A stretch of 64,000 nucleotides of DNA from Paraglaciecola psychrophila 170 (lineage in GTDB: Bacteria > Pseudomonadota > Gammaproteobacteria > Enterobacterales > Alteromonadaceae), in NCBI RefSeq assembly GCF_000347635.1, contig NC_020514.1:5084001-5148000 (forward strand), in the 5' to 3' direction. Of the stretch, positions 37,557-48,301 are shown in pieces. Within the stretch, counting starts at the first letter, position 1; the number at the start of each line of letters is the position of its first letter. Made by a program: the position numbers and the translations under genes. Under the pieces are notes generated by a model. It was not told the DNA's origin and ran no database searches. It was given only the letters and a program-made list of their open reading frames with translations.

Positions 37557-40500
37557 ATGAATAACCTGAATACCAAAACTAAAAGTGCATCATTTTATGC
37601 CGCTTACTTAATTAAAAAACTCTGGGCCTTGGTTGCTTTAAGCTTGGTGGTGGTTGCGGTGACGCTCAGTCTAGTTCGTTATTCACTGCCCTATATGAAC
37701 GATCAAAAACATCATTTAGAACAATGGTTATCAGGGCAAGTCGGAGCGGAGTTAAAAATTGGTGAAATTAGTGCAAAATGGCATGGTGTGGGCCCAGCAA
37801 TAATATTACGCAACATACGGTTAATTCAAAGCACGCAGTCACCGATCACCTTGACCATTGCCGAAACAGCCATCGAAGTAGATTTTTGGCAATCTGTCCG
37901 AGCCAGACAAATTCAATCCAATAAGTTTGATTTACGCGAAATGGAATTGAGCATTGATATTGCTTCTTTGGATGAAGAAGAAACCCAATACCCTATAGTA
38001 GAAGCATTAGAAAAGTTATTTTTACAACAATTACAGCTGTTTTCTATTAGTCAAAGCAAAATTATTATCAACACTAGAAACAATCAACAGCAAGTAGTAC
38101 TGATTGATCAGGTGTCTTGGGTTAATAAGGAAGAACATCACCAAGGTGTAGGCCAACTGCAAATAGAAGAAATCGCTAAAAACTCTACCTCTTTTATTCT
38201 CGACTTATATGGCAACCAAGAAAAACTCCACGGCACTTTTTTTGCAAAAGGAGAAGAAGTTGACTTATCTCCTTGGGTTGAACAATGGATACCCAGCAAA
38301 AACAAGTTAGTGGAGAGTCGAAGTAGTTTTGTTATGTGGGCCGCCATAAAAGATAAATCGATACAGTCTGTACAACTCGATTTATCTAATAGTCGCTTTG
38401 AGTGGCAAAATTTAGAAAGTAGTAGTCCAGAAAATAACATTAAAGCTGCCGTGTTGGGTGGCCAAATCAATGCCAGTCCTATGAATAATGAATGGCTATT
38501 TAATCTCAATAATTTGACCATGCAAATAAATGACAATGTGCTGGTAACAAACTGGTTAGGTAAAATTGACCAAACTGGCGCATTCACTTTGCAACACAAG
38601 CAACCGCTAAAATTAGCGGCTGTATTACCCATGTTAGGCTTGGCGATGGATCCCAATCAGATTGAGTCACTTGAATCTTTGCAACCAAAAGCAACATTAA
38701 ACTCATTAGATATTCATCGTTCGTTAAGCGGTGATATGGCGGTTAAAGCTTCCATAAGCGATCTGCAGTGGCAACAGACAAAGTTCATTCCCGGTATGGC
38801 TGGCTTGGCAACCGAACTGAATTGGTTTAACGGTAATGGGCGCTTAAAATTAAAAGGCAAATCAGGGCAACTATCGATCAATAAGTTGTTACCAAAGAAT
38901 ATTGATTACCAGCGTTTTTATGCTGATTTATTTATTCAAACTTCTGAACAAAACGCCACTATTATAGTTGAAAACACCTTATTTAAAAGCGAACTCATTA
39001 GCCTTCGCCCCAACGTTTCTTATGGCAGTAAAGACAATTATTTATCTTTTTCAACTTCAATTGAAGTCATTGACGTTACGCAGTTGCCACTGCTTTATCC
39101 GACAGTGCTTATGGGCGTCAATACTAAAAATTACCTTATCGACTCTTTACAGCAAGGGCAAATAGGAAGTGCCCAGGTAATATGGCATGGCGCGGTCAAC
39201 GCCTTTCCTTTTGAGCAAAACCAAGGCGTTTTCCAAGCCCAACTACAAGTAACTGATGGTCAATTAAAGTTTGCACCACAATGGCCTGCTCTGACAAATT
39301 TTGATGTCAATTTACTGTTCGAGAATAAAAGCTTGACCATGACCAGTCAAAAAGGGCAATTATTAGATGTAAAGCTAACTGAATTATCAGCAAAAATTCC
39401 AGAATTGGCTGCCAATGCTATTTTGAATATTGATGCAAATGCCCAAGCTAATGGCCAGCAAGTGACTGATTTAATGCTACAAAGTAGCCTTGCCGATACA
39501 TTAGGTAAAACGTTGCAACAGGTAAAAGTCAGTGGGCCCTTAAAAACCCAATTAAACTTGTATATACCCCTGTCTGGTGATGATTTGGTGGCAAAAGGCA
39601 AAGTATTATTAGTTGAAAATCAAGTCGAGCTGCCTAACTTAGATGTTTTATTAGAGCAAACAAATGGCACGGTGAGTTTTATCAACAATAAAATCACAGC
39701 AAACGGACTTAAGGCGCAATTGTTAAAGCAACCTATAGATTTAAATTTTACTGGTGCTCAGCAGTACAAAGGTTATCAAACAGATATTAATATTAAAGGT
39801 GATTGGCAGGTTACACCTTTACTTGAATCCTTTTCTGAAGACTTAACAAAATATCTATCTGGAAATAGTAACTGGACAGCAGATATTGCCCTGACGCTGC
39901 CCACACAAGGTTACCAATACTCAGCAAAAATATTCAGTGAGCTCACTCAACTAAATTCAGACTTACCCGTACCGTTTGCCAAAACCCCATTACAATCCTT
40001 GCCGCTTATAGTCACCAGTGAAGGTAATCAGCAAGCCTCTTCAATTCGAATCACATTGGGAGAAGACGTCGAATTTAATGGTAATTTACCCCATCAAGAT
40101 ATGCAGTTTTCTCGAGCACATTTAGCCATTGGTCAATCCGATTTGATGGGCATGGGTTTAGGTTTCAGTATTTCTGCTAGTCTGTCAGAGCTAGATGTTA
40201 GACCGTGGTATCAGGTTATTAATACTCTTATTAATAACCTTCCAGATAACAACGAAAAACCATTACTCGAGGCACCTAAACGTATTTTTATCCACGCAGA
40301 CAATGCTTTGATCGCGTCACAAAGGCTGACTGGATTAGAAATGGTAGCTAAAAATACCAGTGATAGCTGGCTTTTTGATATCAATGCAAAAGAAACACGG
40401 ATGGAATTAACACTTTACAAGGAATGGTTGAAAAAAAGGTGTTGATATTAATGCTGATTTTATTGAATTTACAGAATGGAAGGGCACTCAATCTACTAAT

Positions 40501-41481
40501 GATGAAACATACTCTATCGCGCCTATTGAATTTGCTGCCAACGTTGATACTTTGCCGCCAATCAGTTTTTCTTGTAGCCGCTGTCGATTTTTGGATAACG
40601 ACTTAGGAAAAATTGATTTTGACTTATCTCGGTCTGCCTCAGGCATGAAGATAAACCAAGTTCGTTTAAATAATGCACATGGTTTATTTTACGGCTCGGG
40701 AGACTGGTTTTTAGCCAATGGTCAAAGTAGTACGCGTTTAAAGGGGGAGTTTAGCAGTTCAGATTTTGGAGCCTTCCTCAAAGAGCTTAAATTAGATTCA
40801 GGGATCAAAGATTCAAAAGCCAGTTCTACATTCGACTTAAGCTGGAAGCGCGCCCCCTACGAATTCAACTTCGACACACTTAATGGCGAAATAGACTGGC
40901 GTTTAACAGACGGTTATTTAACTGAAGTAAGCGACCAAGGATCACGTATATTCAGCCTGCTTAGCCTTGACTCTTTGGTCCGTAAATTGCAACTTGATTT
41001 TAGAGACATATTTGCTAAAGGATTTTTCTACGACAAGATTAATGGCAGCTTTCAATTAGAAAATGGCATCGCTTATACCCGAGATACATTAGTAGATGGA
41101 GGGGCAGGCGAAATCACCATGCAAGGTTATACTGACTTAAACGCCCAGCAACTCAATTACCAAATCGAGTTCGCTCCAAATGTAACATCCAGCTTGCCAG
41201 TGATAGTGGCATGGATGGTTAATCCAGCTACTGCATTAGCAGCGCTTGCACTCGATCAAATGCTGACTTCTGCAAAGGTGATTTCTAATATCAAATTTTC
41301 ACTCACTGGCACCTTAGACGACCCAAAACTGACAGAGTTAGGTCGCGATAGTAAAGAAATATCGTTACCAGCAAGAACGAGGATAGAGAATGAAACAGAA
41401 ACACCAAACCAATCTATAAATCTACAATTAGACATACCGCTTAATATACAAGTACCGATTGAGGCAACAATAAGTGGATAA
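37557..41481 (+). pseudogene. yhdP: YhdP, AsmA-like envelope lipid-transport protein, frameshifted
   Basis: YhdP is a very large inner-membrane-anchored AsmA/TamB-type protein that moves phospholipid across the periplasm. Here a transmembrane helix (about residues 20-40, LIKKLWALVALSLVVVAVTL) is followed by a long beta-rich body. The frame stops at 40443 just after a run of seven A (40431-40437), but the protein continues in the next frame (GVDINADFIEFTEWKGTQST, later LPPISFSCSRCRFLDNDLGK) to TAA at 41481. Removing one A gives 1307 residues, near the E. coli length of 1266. The tail has the AsmA C-terminal region (ARDTLVDGGAGEITMQGYTD-like). One-base insertion: sequencing error or real loss. 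Confidence 0.9.
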
Positions 41482-42313
41482 TGACGGCCAAAATATAGTC
41501 GCAATTCAAATGAACTCATCACCTCTGGTTGAAGATAATCTTTTATTTGTAGAGCAACAGCTCAAATTATTGCCCACTCAAAGACCTTGTTTGGTGGTAT
41601 TACCAGAATGTTTTGCTTGCTTTGGTGGTGGTGACAAACTAATGATGGATATTGCAGAAGACTTACACCTCGGTCCAATTCAACATAAGCTCAAACAATT
41701 TGCTACACAATATGATGTCTGGTTAGTTGCGGGCAGTTTGCCAATCCTATGCCCATTAGCCAATAAATTTACGGCATCTTGTTTATTGATTAATAACTAT
41801 GGGGAGACTGTTGAAGAGTATCAAAAAATACATCTCTTCGATGTTCAAGTCGCAGATAATACTGGCACCTATCTGGAATCCCGTTATACCCAGCCTGGTA
41901 ATACATTAATTGTCACTCATACCCCCTTTGGTAATCTTGGCTTAGCGGTTTGTTACGATATTCGTTTTGCTGGCATGTTTGCAACTATGACCCAGATTGC
42001 ACAGCTAGACGTATTAGCATTACCTGCAGCTTTCACACAACAAACGGGGCAAGCTCATTGGCATCCTTTACTAACCGCTCGAGCAATTGAAAATCAGTGT
42101 TATATCGTTGCCGCTAATCAAACAGGCAAACATAGGAATAAAAGACAAACTTATGGTCACTCCTGTATCATCTCTCCTTGGGGTGAAAATTTAGTTGAGT
42201 TACCCCACGATACCGGCATGATACATGCTCAAATTGATCACCAATTACTCGCTGACATCCGCACTAAAATGTCCGTTTATCAGCACAATAAATTCAGGAG
42301 TCACCTTGTCTAA
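41474..42313 (+). CDS. Carbon-nitrogen hydrolase (nitrilase/omega-amidase family)
   Basis: A 279-residue member of the nitrilase superfamily (Nit1/NitFhit-like). The catalytic triad is visible: Glu in [12 protein letters not shown], Lys in [11 protein letters not shown] and Cys in [11 protein letters not shown]. These enzymes repair deaminated glutathione or hydrolyse omega-amides. The start is GTG 41474, overlapping yhdP by 8 bases; no ATG suits the frame. In Alteromonadales and Vibrio this gene usually lies between yhdP and tldD, as here. It overlaps the tldD start by eight bases. Confidence 0.92.
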   Translation: MDNDGQNIVAIQMNSSPLVEDNLLFVEQQLKLLPTQRPCLVVLPECFACFGGGDKLMMDIAEDLHLGPIQHKLKQFATQYDVWLVAGSLPILCPLANKFTASCLLINNYGETVEEYQKIHLFDVQVADNTGTYLESRYTQPGNTLIVTHTPFGNLGLAVCYDIRFAGMFATMTQIAQLDVLALPAAFTQQTGQAHWHPLLTARAIENQCYIVAANQTGKHRNKRQTYGHSCIISPWGENLVELPHDTGMIHAQIDHQLLADIRTKMSVYQHNKFRSHLV

Positions 42314-43748
42314 CTTGGTAGAAGAAAACTTACTAGATGCATCAAATTTAAACCGCTCTAAATTAGAGACAGCACTAGATACCATATATCAACATGACAA
42401 TGATTTTGCTGATCTGTATTTTCAGTCAAGCCAACATGAAACTTGGGTGCTAGAAGACGGTATAATCAAAGAAGGCAGCTACAACATTGAGCGAGGCGTA
42501 GGGGTCCGTGCAGTAAGTGGTGAAAAGACCGGCTTTGCTTACTCTGATGAAATTTCCCCTGAAGCGTTAATGAAAGCGGCTAAAGCCTCTCGTAGTATTT
42601 CAAATTCTGGTGGCAAACATAAAATTGCGTCTCTCAAACAAAGTCACCCTGCCAGCCGATATCATGCTGACAACCCACTTTTGGGTATGCAAGAACAAGA
42701 AAAAATAGCACTCTTACGGGCTGCAAATGAATACATTCGCAAACAAGAAAGCGCACTTAGCCAAGTCGTTATCAGTATCAGCGGTGTTTATGAGGAAATC
42801 TTAATTGCGGCGACAGACGGTACGTTTTGTACCGATATTCGCCCACTTATCCGCTTCAACTGTTCAGTGTTGATGGAAAAAGACGGACGCCGAGAAAGAG
42901 GTAGTTCAGGTGCAGGTGGACGATTTGCCTATGATTATTTTGTCGCAGATGACGATGGCCGCCCCCGCTATCAGCAAGTTGCTGATGAAGCCATTCATAT
43001 GGCAAGAGTAAATATTCAAGCTGTGCCAGCCCCTGCTGGGAAAATGCCAGTTGTCTTAGGCAGCGGTTGGCCAGGTGTATTGTTACATGAGGCAGTAGGC
43101 CATGGTTTAGAAGGTGACTTCAACCGTAAAGGCGCGTCTACGTTCAGTGGTCGTATAGGTGAACAAGTCGCATCCAAAGGCTGCACCGTTGTAGATGATG
43201 GTACTTTAGCCGATAGGCGCGGCTCACTTAGTGTTGATGACGAAGGCACACCGACACAACACAATGTATTGATCGAAGACGGTATTCTTAAAGGTTACAT
43301 GCAAGACAAACTTAACGCGCGTTTGATGGGTGTTGCTCCCACCGGTAATGGCCGACGTGAATCTTATGCGCATTTGCCTATGCCTCGGATGACCAATACT
43401 TATATGTTAGGCGGTAACCATTCTCCTGAAGAGATTATTGCCTCCATAGATAAAGGCATATACGCACCTAATTTTGGTGGTGGTCAGGTTGACATCACCT
43501 CAGGCAAATTTGTGTTTTCTACATCTGAGGCCTACCTAATAGAAAAAGGTAAAATCACCACACCTATCAAAGGTGCAACGTTAATTGGCAATGGCCCTGA
43601 AGCCATGCAAAAGATTTCTATGATAGGTAATGACCTAGCCTTAGATAAAGGCGTCGGCGTTTGCGGGAAAGATGGACAGAGTTTACCTGTAGGTGTGGGT
43701 CAACCCACCCTTAAAGTAGATGAGTTGACGGTTGGTGGTACTGCTTGA
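42306..43748 (+). CDS. tldD: Metalloprotease TldD
   Basis: TldD forms a zinc protease heterodimer with PmbA (TldE) that trims peptide antibiotics and CcdA. The 480-residue product has the HExxxH-type zinc motif in [14 protein letters not shown] (about residues 262-275) and the family start [21 protein letters not shown] chose TTG 42306 because AGGAG lies five bases before it and the length then equals E. coli TldD (481); an ORF starting at 42225 would add 27 residues from the nitrilase frame. The partner pmbA lies 3 kb downstream. Confidence 0.95.
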   Translation: MSNLVEENLLDASNLNRSKLETALDTIYQHDNDFADLYFQSSQHETWVLEDGIIKEGSYNIERGVGVRAVSGEKTGFAYSDEISPEALMKAAKASRSISNSGGKHKIASLKQSHPASRYHADNPLLGMQEQEKIALLRAANEYIRKQESALSQVVISISGVYEEILIAATDGTFCTDIRPLIRFNCSVLMEKDGRRERGSSGAGGRFAYDYFVADDDGRPRYQQVADEAIHMARVNIQAVPAPAGKMPVVLGSGWPGVLLHEAVGHGLEGDFNRKGASTFSGRIGEQVASKGCTVVDDGTLADRRGSLSVDDEGTPTQHNVLIEDGILKGYMQDKLNARLMGVAPTGNGRRESYAHLPMPRMTNTYMLGGNHSPEEIIASIDKGIYAPNFGGGQVDITSGKFVFSTSEAYLIEKGKITTPIKGATLIGNGPEAMQKISMIGNDLALDKGVGVCGKDGQSLPVGVGQPTLKVDELTVGGTA

Positions 43749-43755
43749 TTAAGGA

Positions 43756-46200
43756 TTAATTAAGCTTTACTTGAAAAACAACCGCTGATTCAATCCCAGA
43801 AGGCGATGTAATAGTAGCAGTAAGGGTGGAGTCCACTGGTATATCTACATCATTGGTTAAAGTAAAGTTAGCTTCTCTCACTCCCGCTCTATTGGTTCTA
43901 GGCATTAATGTGTTTATTTGACCGGCTAAGCTGCCTGCGCTAGACGAAATAACAATTCTTGAACCGCTGGCTATTGGCTGCACAGCAGAGTCAGAAAACC
44001 GCAACCTGAAACTTAAGCTACTGCCTCTGGCAATACTTAAACTAGGCTGACTAGCCGTTTGATAGTTACTAAAAATGATAGTGTTACCGGCATCAGTTAT
44101 ATCCATCAAAGCATTAGAACTAGACATTACCAATACCAAGGCCTTGCGCACGTGTAAACTTGTCGCTATACCTTGACCGCAAGCATTACCAGGTATGCAT
44201 TGGGGTCCATTGAAGACACGTTCAGGGTCTTCAATATCCCCATCAAAACTCCCGTCATCATCATAATCCAAAAAGATCTCGGCGGTGTCTCTACTATTGT
44301 TTTCGTTATCATCACGCCACGCCTCAGAATAGTCAACAAAGCCAGTCACTCCATAGTCACTGCCCCCGAAACCACTGTCAGTATTATCAACAATAGGGCC
44401 ACCATCTGAATCTTCATAACTATTATTACCGTTTGCATCGAAAAGTGTTTCGTGACCTATGGCAGTAGCCAGAATGGTGACCCTATGATCTAAAACTCTT
44501 GGGTTTGCACTAGTCCAAATAACACGACAAGTAGCATTTGTTGTGGTACAACTAGGTTCAATAATTCCACCTTCGGTAGTAAAACTTATTGATGTACCAT
44601 CAGGTACTGGATTATTAAAGGTATCCGCTAATCGAGCAATAATGTTAACAGTTTGCCCGCTAATATTATTGGCTTCAGGGTTAAGGTTATCTGCAGAAAG
44701 AGTAAAGCTATTTTGATCAGGCAACCCCGTATTCACCGATAACAAATCTGATTGAGTCAACACAGAAATATCAGAATTTGTCATAACTTCTGCTGTCACT
44801 CTGATGGAGGTAGGGACATTACCAGAGGTCACTCTTGTACTGACTTGCCCTTGAGAGTTAGTAATGCCTTTATCTGGAGATAAAGTTAAACCACCAGTTT
44901 TAGTATTTAGAGAAAACTTCACCTGTTGCTGGGATAATGGATTACCCAGGCCTCCCAACACCTCAAATACCAATGTAGAGACGGTTTGGTTATTTTGACC
45001 GCCAGTACCTTGTAAAACAATCTGCGTGGGTTGTGCAGAAACAAAACTAATAGAACCAATAGACTCGCCTTGAATAACGATGCCGCGAGCCAACGTTACT
45101 GTAGAATTATCTAAAATGAGTGATGCAATAACTGTATCGACATTTCCTTCGCTACCAGCACAACTAATATCCTCGTAGGTAACTTGAGCAACACCATTTA
45201 TCGTATTGACTTGCAAATCTATGCTTGATCTATTCGCCTCAACACATGTGGATGTGAAGCTGACAGGTGATGGGGTTAAAAATCGCTGACCATTTTGATC
45301 TACCAAAGCGATAGACAAACCAAGCGTCGCTCCCGCACTAATTTCTGCGTCACCATTAGTGTTGGTAGCACTTACACCAATGACATTTTCTACAAAAACG
45401 CCATTGGTTGTGAAATGTCCCACACGGATAATCTGATCACTAATTGCATCCACAGACTGAACTTCGAAATTAAGGCTACTCACTAGATCAACATTATTAA
45501 CTCTTGCTTGCGCAGTGGCTACTGCGGCCCCTAGTTCGCTAATCTCAGTGGATAATGACACTTCAGCAACGCCTTGACTGTCAGTTAATGCGTCACTGGT
45601 ATTCAACACGCCTTTTCCAGTTACAAAGTTGATAATTACACCTTCTATTGGAAGACCCTCTTGGTCAACTAGCCTGGATTGCAATTGCACTTGTTCATCC
45701 GCTTTAAACCGAACGGATGGCTGTCCGCCCTTTAACATAACAACGTTAATAGAAGGTGGGTTCACAACAGCAATATATGCGGCCAAAAACTCATAGTTCG
45801 CGCCAGTGTTCACACTATCGAACGAAGCATTGAGTGATGAAGCGCCAACATTACTCGCATCACTAGAAAGCGTAACTTCAGCCACACCATTACTATTTGT
45901 TAATTTACTAGTGGCAGAAAGAGCACCTAAACCAGTTTCAAAAATGACAATTTGCCCTGAAACATTTTCACCGTTATTGCTCAATGTCGCCTGAATACAC
46001 AAAGTATCACCAGCGGTAAAACTAGGTTCTGATACAGCTCCACATTGCTGGTCAAGAATCGCTAACGTAATAGTAAATGCTTCTGTTGTTGCTCCAGAAC
46101 CAAATGGGTCGCTGCCATTTTCACCAGACGCCCCACCTCCACATCCGCTGGATCCCAAAAATAACAACACAGAAACAATTAATAGAGGGCGAAAACACAT
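43756..46200 (-). CDS. Ig-like (Big) domain lipoprotein
   Basis: An 814-residue lipoprotein: signal peptide with lipobox LGSSGC (about residues 15-20) and a Gly/Ser-rich spacer (GGGASGENGSDPFGSG). The body is a chain of bacterial Ig-like domains, recognisable from repeated units with GQIVIFETGLG, then NSNGVAEVTLSSDASN and related DSQGVAEVSLS strands, roughly every 100-130 residues. A Asp/Asn-rich segment near residues 560-650 (DANGNNSYEDSDGG, DYDDDGSFDGD) looks calcium-binding. It is probably a surface or periplasmic adhesin-like lipoprotein. It begins five bases after darP on the same strand and is not usually present between darP and tldD. Confidence 0.88.
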   Translation of the reverse strand: MCFRPLLIVSVLLFLGSSGCGGGASGENGSDPFGSGATTEAFTITLAILDQQCGAVSEPSFTAGDTLCIQATLSNNGENVSGQIVIFETGLGALSATSKLTNSNGVAEVTLSSDASNVGASSLNASFDSVNTGANYEFLAAYIAVVNPPSINVVMLKGGQPSVRFKADEQVQLQSRLVDQEGLPIEGVIINFVTGKGVLNTSDALTDSQGVAEVSLSTEISELGAAVATAQARVNNVDLVSSLNFEVQSVDAISDQIIRVGHFTTNGVFVENVIGVSATNTNGDAEISAGATLGLSIALVDQNGQRFLTPSPVSFTSTCVEANRSSIDLQVNTINGVAQVTYEDISCAGSEGNVDTVIASLILDNSTVTLARGIVIQGESIGSISFVSAQPTQIVLQGTGGQNNQTVSTLVFEVLGGLGNPLSQQQVKFSLNTKTGGLTLSPDKGITNSQGQVSTRVTSGNVPTSIRVTAEVMTNSDISVLTQSDLLSVNTGLPDQNSFTLSADNLNPEANNISGQTVNIIARLADTFNNPVPDGTSISFTTEGGIIEPSCTTTNATCRVIWTSANPRVLDHRVTILATAIGHETLFDANGNNSYEDSDGGPIVDNTDSGFGGSDYGVTGFVDYSEAWRDDNENNSRDTAEIFLDYDDDGSFDGDIEDPERVFNGPQCIPGNACGQGIATSLHVRKALVLVMSSSNALMDITDAGNTIIFSNYQTASQPSLSIARGSSLSFRLRFSDSAVQPIASGSRIVISSSAGSLAGQINTLMPRTNRAGVREANFTLTNDVDIPVDSTLTATITSPSGIESAVVFQVKLN

Positions 46201-46205
46201 AAATA

Positions 46206-46745
46206 TTATCCGTTTATAATCTGTTTTAGATATTGAAAAAGCTCACGAGAGGCTTTGGGTGGTTTATTATCAACTAGCTCTTTATTAGCCTGACGCACAT
46301 ATTGTCGCAATCTTTGCCGATCGAGCAAGGGATAATCAACAATAGTCGATTCAATTTTGCTATCACCTTGCAGTAAAATGTCATCTCTGAGCATTTCAGT
46401 TCCATGAAAAGCATCATTTAATTTTTTGTGGGCAGATTTAATATTACTCAAGGCATGTTCAATAGCGGCGATATCTGTATTACGCATGATCTTGCCAATC
46501 AACTGCAATTGACGTCGATAACCTTCTTTTTTGCGTAAAATTTTACGGGCAAGCATCACTGCATCGAGCAATTCTTCCTCCATAGGAACCTTGGCCAATG
46601 AGGATTGACCAAGATGAACCAAAGACTCCCCTAACTTTTGCATTGCAACCATTTGGGCTTTAATTTGGGTTTTACTGAGTTGTTCGTCTTCTGCACTTAC
46701 GTCGAATTCAACTTCAACATCTTTGTTTTTTTTCGGGGCGACCAT
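46206..46745 (-). CDS. darP: Ribosome maturation factor DarP (YjgA, DUF615)
   Basis: A 179-residue highly charged helical protein matching YjgA/DarP, which binds pre-50S particles. Family segments are SKTQIKAQMVAMQKLGESLV, DAVMLARKILRKKEGYRRQL and, near the end, RQRLRQYVRQANKE. It is divergent from pmbA, its usual neighbour in gammaproteobacteria, with about 80 bases between the starts holding both promoters. Confidence 0.95.
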   Translation of the reverse strand: MVAPKKNKDVEVEFDVSAEDEQLSKTQIKAQMVAMQKLGESLVHLGQSSLAKVPMEEELLDAVMLARKILRKKEGYRRQLQLIGKIMRNTDIAAIEHALSNIKSAHKKLNDAFHGTEMLRDDILLQGDSKIESTIVDYPLLDRQRLRQYVRQANKELVDNKPPKASRELFQYLKQIING

Positions 46746-46829
46746 GACATTATCTTTAGTGATACACTATGCAGATTGTAACCCCCCAAGCAATAATAAA
46801 CTATAGTGTAGCCAAATAATGAAGGCCTT

Positions 46830-48155
46830 ATGCAACAACAATTAGCTGAAATACAAAGCATAGTAGAAGACGTTTTAAAATTAGCCAAGGACAAAGGCGC
46901 AACACAGGCCGAAGCTAGCATGTCTAAAGTAGAAGGTATTGCAGTGTCTTCTCGGCTAAAACAAGTAGAAACCGTTGAGTTTACGAACGATGGCGGTTTG
47001 GGTATCACGGTGTACCATGGTAAAAAAAGAGGCAGTGCCTCGACTGCTGATTTGTCGCCCGCAGCTTTAAAACTCACAGTAGAAAAAGCCATTGAAATAG
47101 CCAAACATACTGGTGAGGATGATTGCTCTGGTTTAGCTGAAAAAGAACTGATGGCATTTGACTTCCCTGATTTGGATTTATTTCACCCCATAGAGCTAGA
47201 CACTGAATATGCAATACAGCAGGTGATTGCCGCTGAAACCAGTGCCTTAAACGTAGATCCACGTATTACCAATTCTGATGGCGCATCTTACAACGCCAAC
47301 TTAGGCACCAAGGTGTATGGTAATAGCCATGGCCTAATTGCCGGCTATAACAGTAGTCGTTACAGCATGAGTTGTGTGGTGATTGGTGAACAAGACGGTG
47401 ATATGCAGCGAGATTATAGCTATTCAGTAGGCCGCGAAGTCGGCATGCTATCTAGCCCCGAACAATTAGGTCTTGAGGCTGCACAGTTTACATTGGGCAG
47501 ATTAGGCGCTAGGAAAGTTAAAACTTGTAAGGTACCGGTCTTGTTTGATCGAGAAATTGCTTCTGGCTTATTTGGACATTTTATCAGCGCCATTAGTGGC
47601 GGTAATGTGTATCGGAAATCTTCTTTCTTGTTAGATAAATTGAATCAGCAAGTACTACCAGATTGGCTCAATATTTCTGAACGCCCACATATATTGAAGG
47701 GATTAGCCAGTTCTCCTTTTGATCATGAAGGAGTCAAAACACAAGATATGGATGTAGTGAGCAATGGATTACTCAATCATTATCTATTAACCAGTTACTC
47801 CGCTCGAAAACTAAAAATGCAAACCACAGGTCATGCTGGTGGTATTCACAACTGGTTTATTCAACATACTGGTGACACCGATAAAGAAATGCTGGCGAAA
47901 CTAGGCACAGGTTTGTTGGTTACTGAACTGATGGGTCAAGGTGTTAATATTGTTACCGGTGACTACTCTAGAGGTGCCGCAGGCTTTTGGGTAGAAAATG
48001 GTGTGATTCAATATCCTGTTCATGAAATTACCATTGCAGGTAACTTGGCCGACATGTTGATGAATATTGTGGCTATAGGCGCAGTACAAGAGACCCGAGG
48101 AAGTATACAAACAGGTTCAGTGCTGATTGATAAAATGCAGATAGCCGGTGAATAA
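46830..48155 (+). CDS. pmbA: Metalloprotease PmbA (TldE)
   Basis: The 441-residue partner of TldD in the zinc protease heterodimer. It has the family stretches EFTNDGGLGITVYHGKKRGS, VPVLFDREIASGLFGHFISA and RGAAGFWVENGVIQYPVHEI, and lacks the zinc HExxxH motif, as expected for this subunit. It follows darP divergently and ends before a bidirectional terminator. Confidence 0.96.
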   Translation: MQQQLAEIQSIVEDVLKLAKDKGATQAEASMSKVEGIAVSSRLKQVETVEFTNDGGLGITVYHGKKRGSASTADLSPAALKLTVEKAIEIAKHTGEDDCSGLAEKELMAFDFPDLDLFHPIELDTEYAIQQVIAAETSALNVDPRITNSDGASYNANLGTKVYGNSHGLIAGYNSSRYSMSCVVIGEQDGDMQRDYSYSVGREVGMLSSPEQLGLEAAQFTLGRLGARKVKTCKVPVLFDREIASGLFGHFISAISGGNVYRKSSFLLDKLNQQVLPDWLNISERPHILKGLASSPFDHEGVKTQDMDVVSNGLLNHYLLTSYSARKLKMQTTGHAGGIHNWFIQHTGDTDKEMLAKLGTGLLVTELMGQGVNIVTGDYSRGAAGFWVENGVIQYPVHEITIAGNLADMLMNIVAIGAVQETRGSIQTGSVLIDKMQIAGE

Positions 48156-48198
48156 AGCCTCTAAACAACATTCTCTGCTGTAAGCACAAACTGTAAAC

Positions 48199-48238
48199 AA
48201 AAAAACGACACCTAGACGCCTATAAGTGTCGTTTTTTT
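48199..48238. terminator. Bidirectional terminator between pmbA and lapD
   Basis: A7-CGACAC (48199-48211) pairs with GTGTCG-T7 (48226-48238) around a 14-base loop. It has a T-tract in either direction, and lies between two convergent genes. Confidence 0.9.
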
Positions 48239-48301
48239 AGACATACCGAAAGCTATTGAAGTGTATTAATTGCTGTAAAAACACCAGCATTAAAACCTGC
48301 T

